Assembly: GCA_019918135.1 (NCBI GenBank)
Contig: WBZZ01005803.1
Coordinates: 271,001 to 335,000, forward strand
DNA: 64,000 nt
Direction of reading: 5' to 3'
Source of the DNA: Paulinella micropora
Lineage: Eukaryota > Cercozoa > Imbricatea > Euglyphida > Paulinellidae
Positions within the stretch are counted from its first letter, which is position 1; each line of letters starts with the position of its first letter. The notes below the pieces were generated by a model. It was not told the DNA's origin and did not search any database. It saw only the letters and a list, made by a program, of their open reading frames with translations. Positions 12,230-24,008 of the stretch are shown piece by piece. Both the position numbers and the translations under genes were made by a program.

Positions 12230-13316
12230 TATGTATTATGTATGTATGACATATGTATGTACATATGTATGTATGTATGTATGTATGTATGAGTATGTAT
12301 GTGTATGTATGTGTATGTATGTGTATGTATGTGTATGTATGTATGTATGTATGTATGTATGTATGTATGTATGTGTATGTACGTATGTATGTATGTATGT
12401 ACATACATACTATGTATGTATGTACATATGTATGCATGCATGCATGTATGTATGAATGCATGTATGCATGCATGTATGTATGTATGTATGTAAGTCTTGT
12501 GTGTATGTGTATGTATGTATGTATGTATGTATGCATGCATGCATGCATGTATGTATGTATGTATATTATGTGTATGTACATATGTATGTATGTATGTATG
12601 TGTGTATGTATGTATGCATGCATGCATGCATGCATGCATGTATGTATGTATGTGTGTATGTATGTATGTATGTATGCGTGTGCATGTGTGTGTGTGTGTG
12701 TGTGTGTCTATGTATGTATGTATGTGTATGTATGTGTATGTATGTGTATGTATGTGTATGTATGTGTATGTATGTATGTATGTATGCATGCATGCATGCA
12801 TTCATGGTATGTATGTATGTATGTATGTATGTATGCATGTATGCATGTATGCATGTATGTAATGCATGCATGCATGCAGGCATGCATGCATGTATGTATG
12901 TATGTATGTACGTATGTATGTATGTATGTATGTATGTATGTATGTATGTATGCATGTATGTATGCATGTGTATGTATGTATGTATGTATGTATGTGTATG
13001 ATGTATGTGTATGATGTGTGTGTATGTATGTATGTATGTATGCATGCATGCATGCATGCATGCATGTATGTATGTATGTATGTACATATATGTATGTATG
13101 TATGTGTATGTATGTGTATGTATGTATGTAATACTATGTATGTATGTATGTATGTATGTATGTATTTATGTTGTATGTATGTAGGTAGGTATGTAGGTAT
13201 GTATGTATGTATGTATGTATGTATGCATGTATGCATGTATGCATGCATGTATGCATGCATGCATTCATACATGCATGCATGCATGTATGCCACGGTATGT
13301 ATGTATGTATGTAAAT
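12230..13316. repeat. 1.1-kb (TATG)n / (TGTA)n array
   Basis: Almost pure TATG units with interspersed TGCATG, GTGTATG and a short (GT)n run at 12688-12708. All open frames through it are repeat artefacts (Tyr/Val/Cys/Met or His/Ile/Thr runs). Confidence 0.95.
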
Positions 13317-13616
13317 GCGACACTGATGTCATTCAACTATTATTTTATGATTATTAAATTATTCGATATTAATCAAGATTATGGACCAAAAAAAAAACAA
13401 AAAAAATCAATATTAATCAGCCAATATAAATCCAGGCAATATTATTGTAATCAACCGTCTTATGATGTTAATCAATATTAATCAATGGATGATTAATCAA
13501 TATCACTCCATCAAGATCATAAGAACTTGAGTTCAACTTGAATCAATATTAATCAATATTTATCAACATAATCAAGTTATGACGGTGGCAGTCACCGTTG
13601 ATAATACTAGAAAACG
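13317..13616. other. AT-rich spacer, no gene
   Basis: AT-rich DNA with repeated AATCAATATTAATC-like motifs. No coding signal seen. Confidence 0.6.
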
Positions 13617-14000
13617 GAACTTATCATAATGAAGTAACGGAACTAAAAATAGATGTAAAAACTTCAAGAAAATTAACACAATATCATAGTAATAATTCGG
13701 TCCGGTACGGTATTCACATGATTCTGGATCATACCGATAATCAATTTATGCTCTTATTCAATAAAAATTATTAAACTTGCGAGTAGTATTATATCATATA
13801 TATTAACTTGAGTCAATACTATTCAATACTATTCAATATTATGCAACATTGAACTTATTCAATATTATTCAGTTAGTGTTATTCAATTATCGGAATGAAT
13901 ACCGTACCTGACCGAAACTTTAATATTGTGTTAAACTTTCTTCAAGTTTTTACTTCAAGTTTACACTTCTATTTTTAGTTCCGTTACTCCATATTTCCGT
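13617..14000. repeat. Imperfect inverted repeat pair
   Basis: The segment 13617-13735 is an imperfect reverse complement of 13885-14000, with a ~150-bp AT-rich spacer. Shared blocks include GGTACGGTATTCA/GAATACCGTACC and the GGAACTAAAAATAGA block. Confidence 0.7.
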
Positions 14001-14252
14001 TTATTTATCAACTGTCATAGCTTGTAGTTGTTAAGTTTTCAACTGATTAACATTTCCCCTTTAACTGTTAGCTTTTTAGATAATGTTGACTATTGCCTTT
14101 TTTCCCCATATCCAAACTTTTATTCCTTTGACCGCTTTTTCCGGTCACCAGTCATAATTACGGACAAGTAAAATAGGCAACTCACCAAGCCGCTTGGAAG
14201 TGGCATTTAGTTTTATTTTTTTCCCAGACTGACTTGAATTTTTCCAACTGCT
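13889..14252 (+). repeat. ~365-bp dispersed repeat, copy 1
   Basis: Begins CGGAATGAATACCGTACC and recurs in the same orientation at 55773-56140 with scattered substitutions. It could be an LTR or the end of an element lying just upstream of the gag region, but I could not define TG...CA ends or a primer-binding site. Confidence 0.65.
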
Positions 14253-14874
14253 ACACAACTCGTGATTTCACTTGAAATCTTCTCGTTAGTTCTCAGAATT
14301 TGCATTGTTTCGTAAAGGGACAAGTAGTCTGTCAAGTAAGCGTACTAAATAAACTGGAATCGACCATCCCAGCGTATTTTGGTACCTTCCCAGTGTTCTC
14401 GGAAGTATTTTGAGATCAAATCATCGGACAGCCGTGTGTGTATTCATTTGAATGCCGGTTGGTAATTTCCTCACAGGAGGGTAGTCAAGACTTACAATTC
14501 GAATTTCTCTATTTTTCGGAAGAGTCACACTGAGTGTGTGCTGTGCACAGCTCGAATTGGGGAACACCTACCTGCTTTTGGAAACACCAACAGCGAGCAA
14601 GCTCAAGGTCAGCCATGCACACCCACACAGGGCAGCTAGTTCACCTGTCTTTGAGTGGCCGGTCATGGGGGACCGTTGGGCATGCTCACCACACGCAGAA
14701 AGGCGAGCGTGCCCTATGTATTCACGTTCTGTTCAAGTCTGTTCAAGTTCATTGCATACAAAGCGCAGTCCCTCAGCCAAGACCATCGAAGTAGCAATCA
14801 TCCCACAAGGTCTCCTTTGCAAATTCCAGACCTGTTTGCTACACGGTGGGTCTTTTACGTTCAGGTGCGTTGAA

Positions 14875-16540
14875 ATGAGTCTTCCAGCCTCTTTTCCACG
14901 CCCCAATTACGACCTGGTCTCCAAGGAAGTCTATTACCGCGAGGAATGTCTCAACGTTTTTCGGACTCTACGTACTACTCTCAAGGTCTCCTTCATGGAC
15001 ACTTACCGCAAGGCCCTCAAGGATGGCTCTGCAAAGAAGCTCTCTCCCCAGACGGATGAAACCAGCCGTGCCCACTTCATCAAGGTAGTCCTCACGACAT
15101 TAGAGAAAGACCTTTGCCCCCTCCTAGCGAAAGCAGTGAAGGATGGCCTTCTCAATCTTGAGGAGGAGCCTTTTATTCCTATGCAGCCCCTTGAGCAGAT
15201 GGTGGATTAATGGCTTGACCCCTCTGCATTCCACAAGTGGACCTCTTTTAAGGGTGAGAGAGATTTGGCTATTAGCCGCTACAACGACCTCGCGAAAAAG
15301 GTTGGTTGGGTTCAAACCCCGGATTACGTCCCCAGCTCTTTACGCTACGTGACGGGCCATGCCCACGGGCATGGTGGCTCCTACCATGGGGTTAGCTCGT
15401 CCTCCGCCGGCAGCTGCGACGGCGGGTACGACCACGACTACGACGACAACTGGATTGCCAGCATCGTCATCGTCCTCGTCGTCGTCGTCCTCGTCATCGT
15501 CGTTGTCGGCAGCTCCGATGCTACGTCCCCTGTCTGCCCCTACTCCGACGAGGTTTACCTCACCAGGCTTCCCACGAGGCGGTGGACCCCTCCCACCCTT
15601 TGCAAGCCGAGGCTTCCGCCCTCCGGCAAGCAGTTTAGGTCCTGCAGGCGGGTCCGAGGCACAACGAGCTCTATTTAGCCGACCACCATCGGGATCCGAG
15701 GGATTACTCTCCCCGCAGGCGTCAACCTATGGCCCATTTCCGACGTTTTCTCGTCTAAGCCCTGGCTATCCGGGTTCATTTTCTTCCCCTCAGACCTTTC
15801 GGTCCGAGGATAGTGGTACCCTTTTCGTATCTCCATACGGGGGACCGACAGGCCGGTGGCATAGTCGAAGAAGAAGAGGAAGTGGGGACACGACCTCAGT
15901 TTTCTTTCTCGTCCGATCGAGGGGAGGAAGAGGCTGAACGTAAAAGCGTCAACCCCTCTGTTCGACCCCGGACAGTAACCTTCGCAAGGACGTCCCTGTC
16001 GGCCGAGGAGGGCGACAGTGACGAACAGGTAGAGGATCTCGGCACTCTTCCCACATCCGCCGAGATCAAGTCTGGTAGTACGGCCCCCGAAGCAGAGGCG
16101 ACCGCTGTTGTCCCAGCGACCGAAGTAGAGGCAGCCGCTCCTGTTGCCCCAACGACTGGAGCGGAGGCTACCATCCCACCCGCTGGTAATGCGGCGGCCG
16201 GTTTATCCTCTACTAGTCGAGAGCAATCTTCATCAAGTAGCTCTTCGGATATCGTGTCGTCACGTACCCGTAGTGGTGCACGTAACAACACCGTCCTTAT
16301 GATGGTCGCACCTGCAGAGTCCGCCACTGAACGATACCAACGTCGATTACGAGAGATTAGGAAGCTTAAGTTCGATCAGGTAACCTTGGGTTACACGTTG
16401 CGCTTTTTTCTCTCTAACCTAACTCTTTTCATGACCCATTCAGAAGCAGAGTTTTTTCTCAACGCGTGGTCAGCAAGGATCTCTTTCCAGGATCCCTACG
16501 TGAATTCCCTGCAGCTTTTACCATGGGTTTGGTTGGACTA
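14875..16540 (+). pseudogene. gag-like region of an LTR-type element, broken
   Basis: A protein-like frame starts at ATG 14875 (MSLPASFPRPNYD...). It reaches an in-frame TAA at 15208-15210 and then continues open in the same frame with coherent sequence (WLDPSAFHKWTSFKG...). A Ser/Thr/Pro/Gly-rich linker and an Ala/Glu-rich acidic linker in shifted frames follow, then a conserved-looking stretch (FFLNAWSARISFQDPYV) ending at 16541. The order basic/helical N-terminus, low-complexity linker, then zinc knuckle and protease downstream suggests a capsid polyprotein. The stop and frame changes suggest decay. The identification is by architecture, not by a recognised family. Confidence 0.55.
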
Positions 16541-16547
16541 ACTCACG

Positions 16548-18350
16548 ATGAGTTTAGCTACTTTTATCACGCGCTTGCAGAAGCTTTTCAGGCAACTGAA
16601 GAACGAAGGCCTAGTGGCCGAGGAAGCCCATAAGTATGAGGTAGCCCGGCGATGTGTCTCACCCATGGAGATACAACACATAGAGTCTTTGCAAGAGGAA
16701 CGAAAAAAGAGAAGTATCCTACCGACGCGTACGTTGGAGGAGTTGAAGCATCTCATCCTCAAGGCCAACCCACGTACCATGACGGATTGGGACCCCAAGA
16801 TGATCCTGACGGCCCCGGACTCCGACTCCACTCGACGCCCCCCTCGTAAGAAGAGGACCAAGCAGAGTACCAGGAAGACGAGGACCAAGTGGCCCCGCGA
16901 CATCCCTTCGGGAAGCCAACTGCAAGTCGTGGAGAAGCAAGCTCCGGCGGCCCATTCGCAGAAAAAGCCCCAGTCTGGCCCGAAACCAAACCAACGGCGT
17001 AATGCTAGTTTGATTGGCGGGCGTATGTCAACTAGGACTGATGGCTTTTCTGGAGCCAACGCGATCCCGATCACCAAGCCGACCCAGTGGACGAAGGATC
17101 CCTCCAAGGAGAATCGCGCCCCGCAAATCAAGAGCTCCGAGCCCTGCTCCTACTGTCAACACTTCGGCAAGGTCGATAAACCAAACCATACACTAGAAGT
17201 TTGTAGGACACGTATGCGCGACTTGGAGAAGGGGATCAACTCTCACTGGTGCCCTCCGCGGACCCAGAAGCAACGCTCCGGTCCCGGCTATCCCGGGAAG
17301 CAACAGCTGTCCGGCTCCTTTCCCGGACAGCATCTGTCTAAGAAGCAGCAGCCGACACGTCGCGGAAAAGAACGCAAGGAGGCCTCGACGCCGACGGTGA
17401 TGACCGCACAGGCAACGGTAGACGACCCTGACCAGGTAAGTCCCCGAAAAGTATTGGACGCTGAGATCGACACGGCTCTCGAATGCCGCTATGTCGTTCC
17501 CGGCCGTCCCCGTAAGGCAAACGTCCTTCAAGGACGGGTCCTGGCTATTGCCGGACTGAATCAAAGCATAGACAAGGCATCTGACATCTTTGTCATTTTT
17601 GACACAGGGTGCAACACCTTGGGCTTGATTCACCCACGCTTGTCAGCACAGCTGAGCCTACTTGAGAGAGACTTGCCCAGCTTAACAGCTCGAACAGCTC
17701 AGGGGGTTATTACGATGGACAAAGGAGTAAGGTTGTATATTCGAGTTCTCAGCACGCGAGGCTGGGATGAAATATACCTCTATACTTCTCAACACGTTCC
17801 GGGTGCGGATATTTTGCTTGGTACTGCCCTGATCATGCAGACCAACATTTCGACGGATCGCCTTTTCTCCCTGATGGCCTCCGGCCAACAGTGGCCGGCT
17901 TTGCCGACACGAGCAGAAAACGAACAAATCCTTTTGGACGAGTTCGAAATCCTGACCCCGCCCCGAAAACCTGACGAGCACTTAGAACACGTTTTACGCA
18001 GCAGGACCATCCTAAGACATGGCCCCTGCCCAGAGACGGTCACGTTACTGGATCTCCCCTCAGATGATAATGAAGTGGAAGCTCAGCAACAAGACCTTAA
18101 GGAATGCCCTTTTAGCCTTCTTCCTTTGGTGGCTATCGCCACTGACGGAGACGACGACGAGGATAATAAGGAAGAGAAAAAGGAAAGCGATGACGCCGAG
18201 GAGGAAGACGATGGGGAGAACCCCACTACCCCACAGCGGCAAACGCGCTCACAAAACAGGTCGGAAAAATTATTTCGTGAATGGGATTTGCTTTTTTTAA
18301 GGGGGGGGGGAAGGGAGGGAGGGAAAAATTACAAAAAGGTTCGTTTTTAG
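16548..18350 (+). CDS. Zinc-knuckle / retropepsin-like protein (gag-pro)
   Basis: A 600-codon frame; the ATG at 16548 may not be the true start because upstream gag sequence runs into it in another frame. Residues ~90-180 are very basic and low-complexity. A zinc knuckle variant sits at C200-x2-C203-x10-H214-x4-C219, longer between the second Cys and His than the usual C-x2-C-x4-H-x4-C. An aspartic-protease active site, FDTGCNT, has Asp at 352 and is followed by a segment ending near GADILLGTALI (about 420), as expected of a retropepsin fold. The C-terminus is acidic (Glu/Asp runs). No reverse transcriptase, RNase H or integrase follows, so the element is probably non-autonomous. A purine-rich tract overlaps its end. 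Confidence 0.7.
   Translation: MSLATFITRLQKLFRQLKNEGLVAEEAHKYEVARRCVSPMEIQHIESLQEERKKRSILPTRTLEELKHLILKANPRTMTDWDPKMILTAPDSDSTRRPPRKKRTKQSTRKTRTKWPRDIPSGSQLQVVEKQAPAAHSQKKPQSGPKPNQRRNASLIGGRMSTRTDGFSGANAIPITKPTQWTKDPSKENRAPQIKSSEPCSYCQHFGKVDKPNHTLEVCRTRMRDLEKGINSHWCPPRTQKQRSGPGYPGKQQLSGSFPGQHLSKKQQPTRRGKERKEASTPTVMTAQATVDDPDQVSPRKVLDAEIDTALECRYVVPGRPRKANVLQGRVLAIAGLNQSIDKASDIFVIFDTGCNTLGLIHPRLSAQLSLLERDLPSLTARTAQGVITMDKGVRLYIRVLSTRGWDEIYLYTSQHVPGADILLGTALIMQTNISTDRLFSLMASGQQWPALPTRAENEQILLDEFEILTPPRKPDEHLEHVLRSRTILRHGPCPETVTLLDLPSDDNEVEAQQQDLKECPFSLLPLVAIATDGDDDEDNKEEKKESDDAEEEDDGENPTTPQRQTRSQNRSEKLFREWDLLFLRGGGREGGKNYKKVRF
18299..18339 (+). promoter_or_regulatory. Possible polypurine tract
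   Basis: A nearly pure A/G run with a long G stretch at the end of the gag-pro frame. It is in the place where a plus-strand priming tract would lie in an LTR element. I could not find a matching 3' LTR after it. Confidence 0.4.
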
Positions 18351-18560
18351 CTTCCCAAAGGCAGTTGTGTGATACTTCGTATATCACAAACATAAAAATT
18401 GATAGGAATACGTTATGGAATTTGATTTCTGTTGGGTTGACTATAGAGCACAGAATTTTGAAAAGTCCGAGTAGACCCTACTCCGATTTTTTTTTGTGTG
18501 CACATAATTAAAAGTATCTGAGAGGGGGAAACCTTACTGAAAAGATCAACTAGGTCGCAT

Positions 18561-18928
18561 CTGTTTGCGCTGCCGTTTTCACAAGAACTATCGGCAGCTC
18601 AAACAGACTGCACAGCAACAGTAATCTACGCCAAGCGCACAAGTAACGCAGAAGCCTATCGTACAACCTGTGTAAGTCTTCGTATGTTTCCACGCCGGGT
18701 TAGGTTATACGACCAGCTAGTATCATGACACGACGTGGAAACATACCAGGACTGCCAGTGGTACTTGTAATATCAGACTAGACCATCCGCGTCCGGGCGA
18801 GGTAGAAGTGTTAGACAAAATCAATATATCTAACAATGCTACCTCGCCCGAGTAACGTTGTCATCAGGCGCAGAAAATTTGCATTTCCAAGTCGCCAACA
18901 ATCGCGCAACTTAGAAATACAAATTTTC
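18561..18928. other. Cluster of four consecutive stem-loops
   Basis: Arms: 18561-18575 with 18592-18606 (14 of 15 pair); 18682-18694 with 18734-18746 (13 of 13); 18794-18805 with 18839-18850 (12 of 12), plus an inner 7-bp stem at 809-815/829-835; 18873-18887 with 18914-18928 (14 of 15). No ORF overlaps convincingly. The cluster lies in the 3' flank of the cassette A large gene, between palindrome copies 1 and 2. Confidence 0.8.
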
Positions 18929-20165
18929 CAACAAGCAACAGTTCATCCTAACCCAGCTTCTTGTAGCCTTTCATTCTTTCCCTGAGTACGATGATTGAAA
19001 TATTTAAGGCAAGAAAAATTGTACTTGTGGGTGCACAATGGGGAAATCAAATGGAGACAAATGGTTGAGAAAATATTGACAGCAAGGTAGGGATTTTACC
19101 ATGCGGGCCTAGAGTGTGGTCTGGTCCTAACTGTAAACGTGGTCACCAATCCTTGAGACATGAGCTACCACGTCGACGGTGCTTTTGTCAGCGCTTCTGA
19201 TATTGTTTCAGTGCTGGAGCAGAAGCGATCAAAAAACCAAAATAACGAACCAAGGAAGAAGGAACGAGAAGATCCCGTCCGAAGAAGCAAAGAAAAAAAT
19301 CAGGGTTGACGTATCTGAATGCAGTGAAGTAATTTTGAATATTTACCTCAGTGAATTTAGACCGAGAAAGAAGGAATTATTCCGTAGTACGTTCGATCTC
19401 GCGTAAAAGCAGCCAAACACGCCACATCATCGTCGTTGTGCATTGTTAATTGTCTACCGCTGTCTGCAGGTGGTAGATAATTACCAAGGCGCCAGTAACT
19501 GAGGAAACAGTCCATCCGCAGAGGACCAAGTTTCCTACTTTATTTTTTCGAGCAAAGCTTAAATGATTTCTATCACTGGAAATACACTTGTGGGCAGTAA
19601 TTTCAGAGAGGTTAACCATATCCTTGCAAGTCATATTTTCAGGAGTAGGGTCTACTCCGACTTTTTTTTTGTGATCACTCACTCATTGCAGCCGGCTTGT
19701 AATTTACAATATCCAGTTTATGGACTCCCAGCCTAACTGATGAAAGAATCTCTAAAAAACATTCCCAGCTCTGGCGCGGCTTGCTGAATTTGTTACTCTG
19801 TCGTAATTGTTTTAACAAGTCAGGAGCTGATAACAATCTAACTCAAATTAGACAAAACATATATTTCTTGCCAACACCTAAGATTGGGTATCCCATTTCA
19901 AAAGTAAAGCATTCAACATTACAATTTCCTTTTGTTGCTTTTTTTTTGGGCGGTTCTTCTCCAGAGGAGGAGCCTTCATCGTCCGATTCAGATGAAGAGC
20001 TCGATTCGGAGCTCGAAGTTTCAGAGATCTTAGAAATGTTCTTCTTGACATCATTGATCCTGCGCTGGTTTCTTGAGCGCGCGTGCTCAACAGCCTGAAC
20101 GATGTCCATACCTGGAAGATTCAGGAGCCTAACGTCTGTCGTGATGAGTCTCACCACTGTGTCCC
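18929..20165. other. 3' flank of cassette A large gene
   Basis: Apart from palindrome A copy 2 (19641), I see no clear gene. A minus-strand open stretch at 19843-20157 encodes a Ser/Glu-rich segment (ISETSSSESSSSSESDDE) that could be a C-terminal acidic tail of the large gene after a frame change or intron. Confidence 0.45.
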
Positions 20166-23100
20166 TTATTTTTTGGTGTCTTTTGTCAGTATGTCGACCT
20201 CTTTTCCCCAGTGAACGATCAGTGGCGGGTTAAATTTACGACCTTGTACCAAGTTGGACCCATCCGCGGCGCAAAGGAAAAAGTTTTCGTCTGGCGTGAT
20301 CTTGAATCGGACCTCAAGATTGGGATCCTTACCTTGTCTGCGCAACCTCTCCATGGCCTGCTGATCTTTTGCGGTGAGCTTTTCTTTTTTCTCAACGTAC
20401 CTGCCCAAGAACACGTCTTCTTCCTGCCCAAACCATCGCACCCTCATCCGGGTAGCATGCTTGTGCCGATCCTTGAAGATGTTAACGACCTTGAACAGAC
20501 AAACTGGCTGCTGTGCCGCTTCGCCTCCTTGGCCATACTCCACCTTTGCCAACACCATGTCCTGGGGCTGCAAGTAGCTCTTGCGTTTCTTGACCAGACT
20601 GGTTTTCAAATCGTCCTTCTTTTTCTCCTTGCCCTGTGTAGGTCGACCAGCGTCTGGAAAGGGAAGCTCGAAACGATCCAGCTCCTCGATATTTCCTTCG
20701 CGTGCGTTTTCCGCATTAAGCAGGTGAAAAACACCGCCAGGGCGAACATCCCTCGTGTCGACTGCCTGTGAAGGTCGAGAATTTTGAAGGCGACCACGTT
20801 CGATGAAAAGATCCCTTCATTATCGTTGCCAACCGGTTGCCTCAATCTGGAAGTCTGAGCATTATTTGTAGCTGTTAATTGCCGCTCGGTTTGCACAGTA
20901 CCGGAGCCAAATCCTCCAGAAAAAGATTTTTCTGTCTGCGCTTGGTGCATAACATTGTCAGGGCGAGGTTGTTGCTCTACATCTTCCCCAGATCCGACGT
21001 CCATGGCTTCAGGTTCTTGCGCAGATTCCTCCTGCTCAGGCTAAAAAGCAGATAAGGAACAGCATTTAGATTCAAAGTTTGTTTCACAAGTTTCAAATGT
21101 CGGAGTAGACCCTACTTCGACTTTTTTTGTGTGTTATTGTTTCGATATCAAGTTACACAGCAAAAGTAGTATGCAAAAACAGCAAACAACAAAACATAGC
21201 AAACTGAACAGCATGGCTTGACCTCTTGTTTTCCTTCAGGGTCGTTGTCCTCAAGCAGTTGTTTGTAAAACACCCACGCATCTTCACCGGTGGTTTCCTC
21301 GTCCAAGATTAAGTTGAATGTGCAGACTTCATCTCCATGCAGCAGATGTCTTTGGATTGCGTGTATTGCGTTTGTTTTCTTGGCGCGAGTGATTTTATTT
21401 TCTTCATCAGAAAGTTTTTTACTGATGACGACGTCTCTTTGCGCCGATGCCCGCTCCAAGCATTCTTGACAGTCCTCCGACTGTTGCTTTAACTCTTTCG
21501 CACGAAACTTTCGCCAGTGGCGCAGCGTGTTTTCGGTCGGCTCACGACGCCAACTTCTTCGTTTTCCAGGCCCTTCCTGCCAATGCTCTGCAGCGGAAGT
21601 CGGAATCGAAATCCTCCTCTTGCAATTCACTCTCGTTCTGTTTGAGATGTCTGGCAAGGTTGGAGATGACATTGTCAAGCTCCGTTATGGAAAACAGGGA
21701 AATAGCTGGAACAACGTAGAGTTGTCTGGGCAGCACGAGCTGAATGTTTTCTTCTGACGGTATCCAACATTCCATGCGCATCCATTCTTTGGTCTGTAGG
21801 CGCACCTGCCCTCGTTCATCGACACAGGTAACATCAAACAAGAACCTGGATATCGCGAGATCCATGAAAAATCGTTTTGTTGAAACGATCTCCCACTTCG
21901 TAGAAGCGTTTGAAGTTGACAATCTAGTTGCGCTTGAGCACAACAGCGTGGATGCAATCTTCAGGCAGAGCTCTCCGACAAGCTGCCATCAGTTCAGGAA
22001 AAGTGAGCACAGAATTTTTTCCCAGGTATCTGGAGATCCAAGAAAACTGCTGGTCGACGTCGGCGTGGGTATGGCCCGCGGCCAGAAAGCTGATTTCTAA
22101 CTGCTTGAGAACCTCTGCTTGGACAAGAGAAGCCGCCCACGCGAAAAAAACGTGCGTTTTGTTGTCTGAGTTGGTGTTGTCCATCTGGATGAACAGGTAT
22201 GGTGCAACTCGACCTTTCGTTTTTTTCAGGAAACGAAAGGAGTCCATCAAGCAAGTGATAGTCGTGTCGGCAGTGTGCGGTACATCTGCGGGTGCAACAT
22301 ACAAGCAGGATCCCACCCCAACTAGCACACAGATGACTCGTGCTTGGGTAGTCTGGGCCTGTTGTTCTCGGTCCCTCTTTCCGTTGGCAAATGAAACGGC
22401 AGTTTTCGCTTGGTCCATACCATCGATCGCCATGCTGGCATAATACATCCAGTGATGGGTCGCCTTCTTGACGTGGTCTGCGTAGACCTGCCTGTCCTGA
22501 CGAAGCTCTTGGAAATGTTCAGACCTGCGACGAACCTCGAGAATCTCTTCTTTGGTTTGCGCTGCCAAAAGAAGATCAAAGGTTTCTTTGCAAAAACCAC
22601 ATTTTCCAATGGGAGCATGCTTCTTGATGCGAAGATTCCAGAACTGCGATGGTTTGTGCTTGGTTCCTTTCCAAACCTTGCGGAACATGGATTCACTCTT
22701 CTTCCAGTCTACCCACGGATACTCGATTTCTGCCTGATGGATTGCACACCTCCAGTACTCTCTCGTGCTCTGGTACGGTAAGTACGTAAACTTAGACGCA
22801 GGGTCCTGCTCTCCAATTTCCTTCTATCAAAATGCACAAAAAAATGCGCGAAATACGAGATTGTGTAAAAATTTTGGAGCAATCACAGTGAGCATACATC
22901 GGAGTAGGGTCTGCTCCGACATTTTTTTTGTGATGAATTATTTCTCGAACAATGAGCTTCATGATTAAACACATTTATAACATCTGTATAACAAAAAACA
23001 AAAAAATGATTTTCCAGCTAACTTACCTTGGCATCTTGAAGGTATTTAATGAAGAAGCCTTCCTTCAAGCCGTCTCGATCACCTGCAATATCCGCCCGAA

Positions 23101-24008
23101 GAAATCTTCGTTGGTTCGGGTTAGCGAGATGGATACCCCAATACACATTCCATCGATGATGGGTTAAACCATAGATTCGACGGACGCAAGCTCTGCAAAA
23201 TTGGAACTGGCAGACGAGTGCAGTTGTCAAGCCTCCTTGTACCTTGATGTTTCTATTACTGCGCATGAGTTCCAAAATAACTTCACTCTGCTGTACTCTT
23301 CGCAATTTGCAGAAACGAAGCCTTTTCATTGCAAGACGATTGATCAATTCTGGAGTTTGATCTTCTTCCGACACGAGGCAGCATTGCTTGATGCGATCAA
23401 GATCAACGTCCCATGAATCAGCAAGGGCGGCCTTGGGATATCTGAACAAATTGTATTCATATTTTTAATGGAAAATTTTAAAAAATATAATTTCAAATAC
23501 TCATCTCAAAAGAAAAGTCGGAGTAGACCCTACTCCAAGAAAATAAAATACTTTAATTGCAACAGTAAACGAAGCTCATAGTGAAATAATAAGGATCACA
23601 CATCAGAAAAAAAAATTGGAGTAGACCCTACTCAGAGAAAAGAAAAAACAGCACAATATGGAGAAGACATTTCTGACACGTCCATAAAGATACTTTTTAC
23701 CTTCGCAATCGACGCGATTTTTTCTCTTCTAGATCACGATGGGGATCATTGGCGGGCTCCTCGTCTTCAAGTCCACCATCTCGAAGCACAACTGGTTCTT
23801 GAAAGGAATCACCCAGAACAGTTTTTGCTAAAGTTGCAAAATCAAGCTCATGTTCTGTTTCCACGTCGTCGACGTGGCTGCAGGAATGCAAATGCATGTG
23901 TTTTCCGATATCTTGCGGTGCAAGGATCTCTCTATCCTTTTTGTGAGTCCGAAAACATGGATATCGAAGAGAAAGACGGGCTGCTGGAACTAGACGTGGA
24001 AGGAACAC
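20166..24008 (-). pseudogene. Cassette A large gene: DDE-like, DUF7869-type
   Basis: Visible exons on the minus strand: 23701-24008 (5' end uncertain), 23027-23441, 21223-22823, 20166-21040. All three introns have GT...AG ends and all contain palindrome A (two copies in intron 1). Exon 2 encodes a Cys-containing FCRACVRRIYGLTHHRW segment. Exon 3 encodes FRKVWKG, a CGFC pair and the catalytic-looking block: AIDGMDQ (Asp at 22424), FIQMDNTNSDNK (Asp at 22181) and AAGHTHADVDQQFSWISRYL (Asp near 22055). I recognise this order as the DUF7869-type family, which looks like an RNase H-fold transposase. Exon 3 has a TAG at 21924-21926 and frame changes near 21.86 and 21.57 kb, and exon 4 has one near 20.77 kb. 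The copy therefore looks broken unless small introns or frameshifting are used. Confidence 0.75.

Noticed and set aside
12230-13357. Long Met/Tyr/Val/Cys or His/Ile/Thr frames
   Set aside because: Pure products of the TATG array on either strand.
15265-16327. Val/Ser/Asp-rich overlapping frames
   Set aside because: Alternative-frame readings of GTC/TCG-rich linker sequence within the gag region.
20211-20771. 186-codon plus-strand ORF
   Set aside because: Antisense shadow of the cassette A large gene's last exon, which has the better composition and family-like context.
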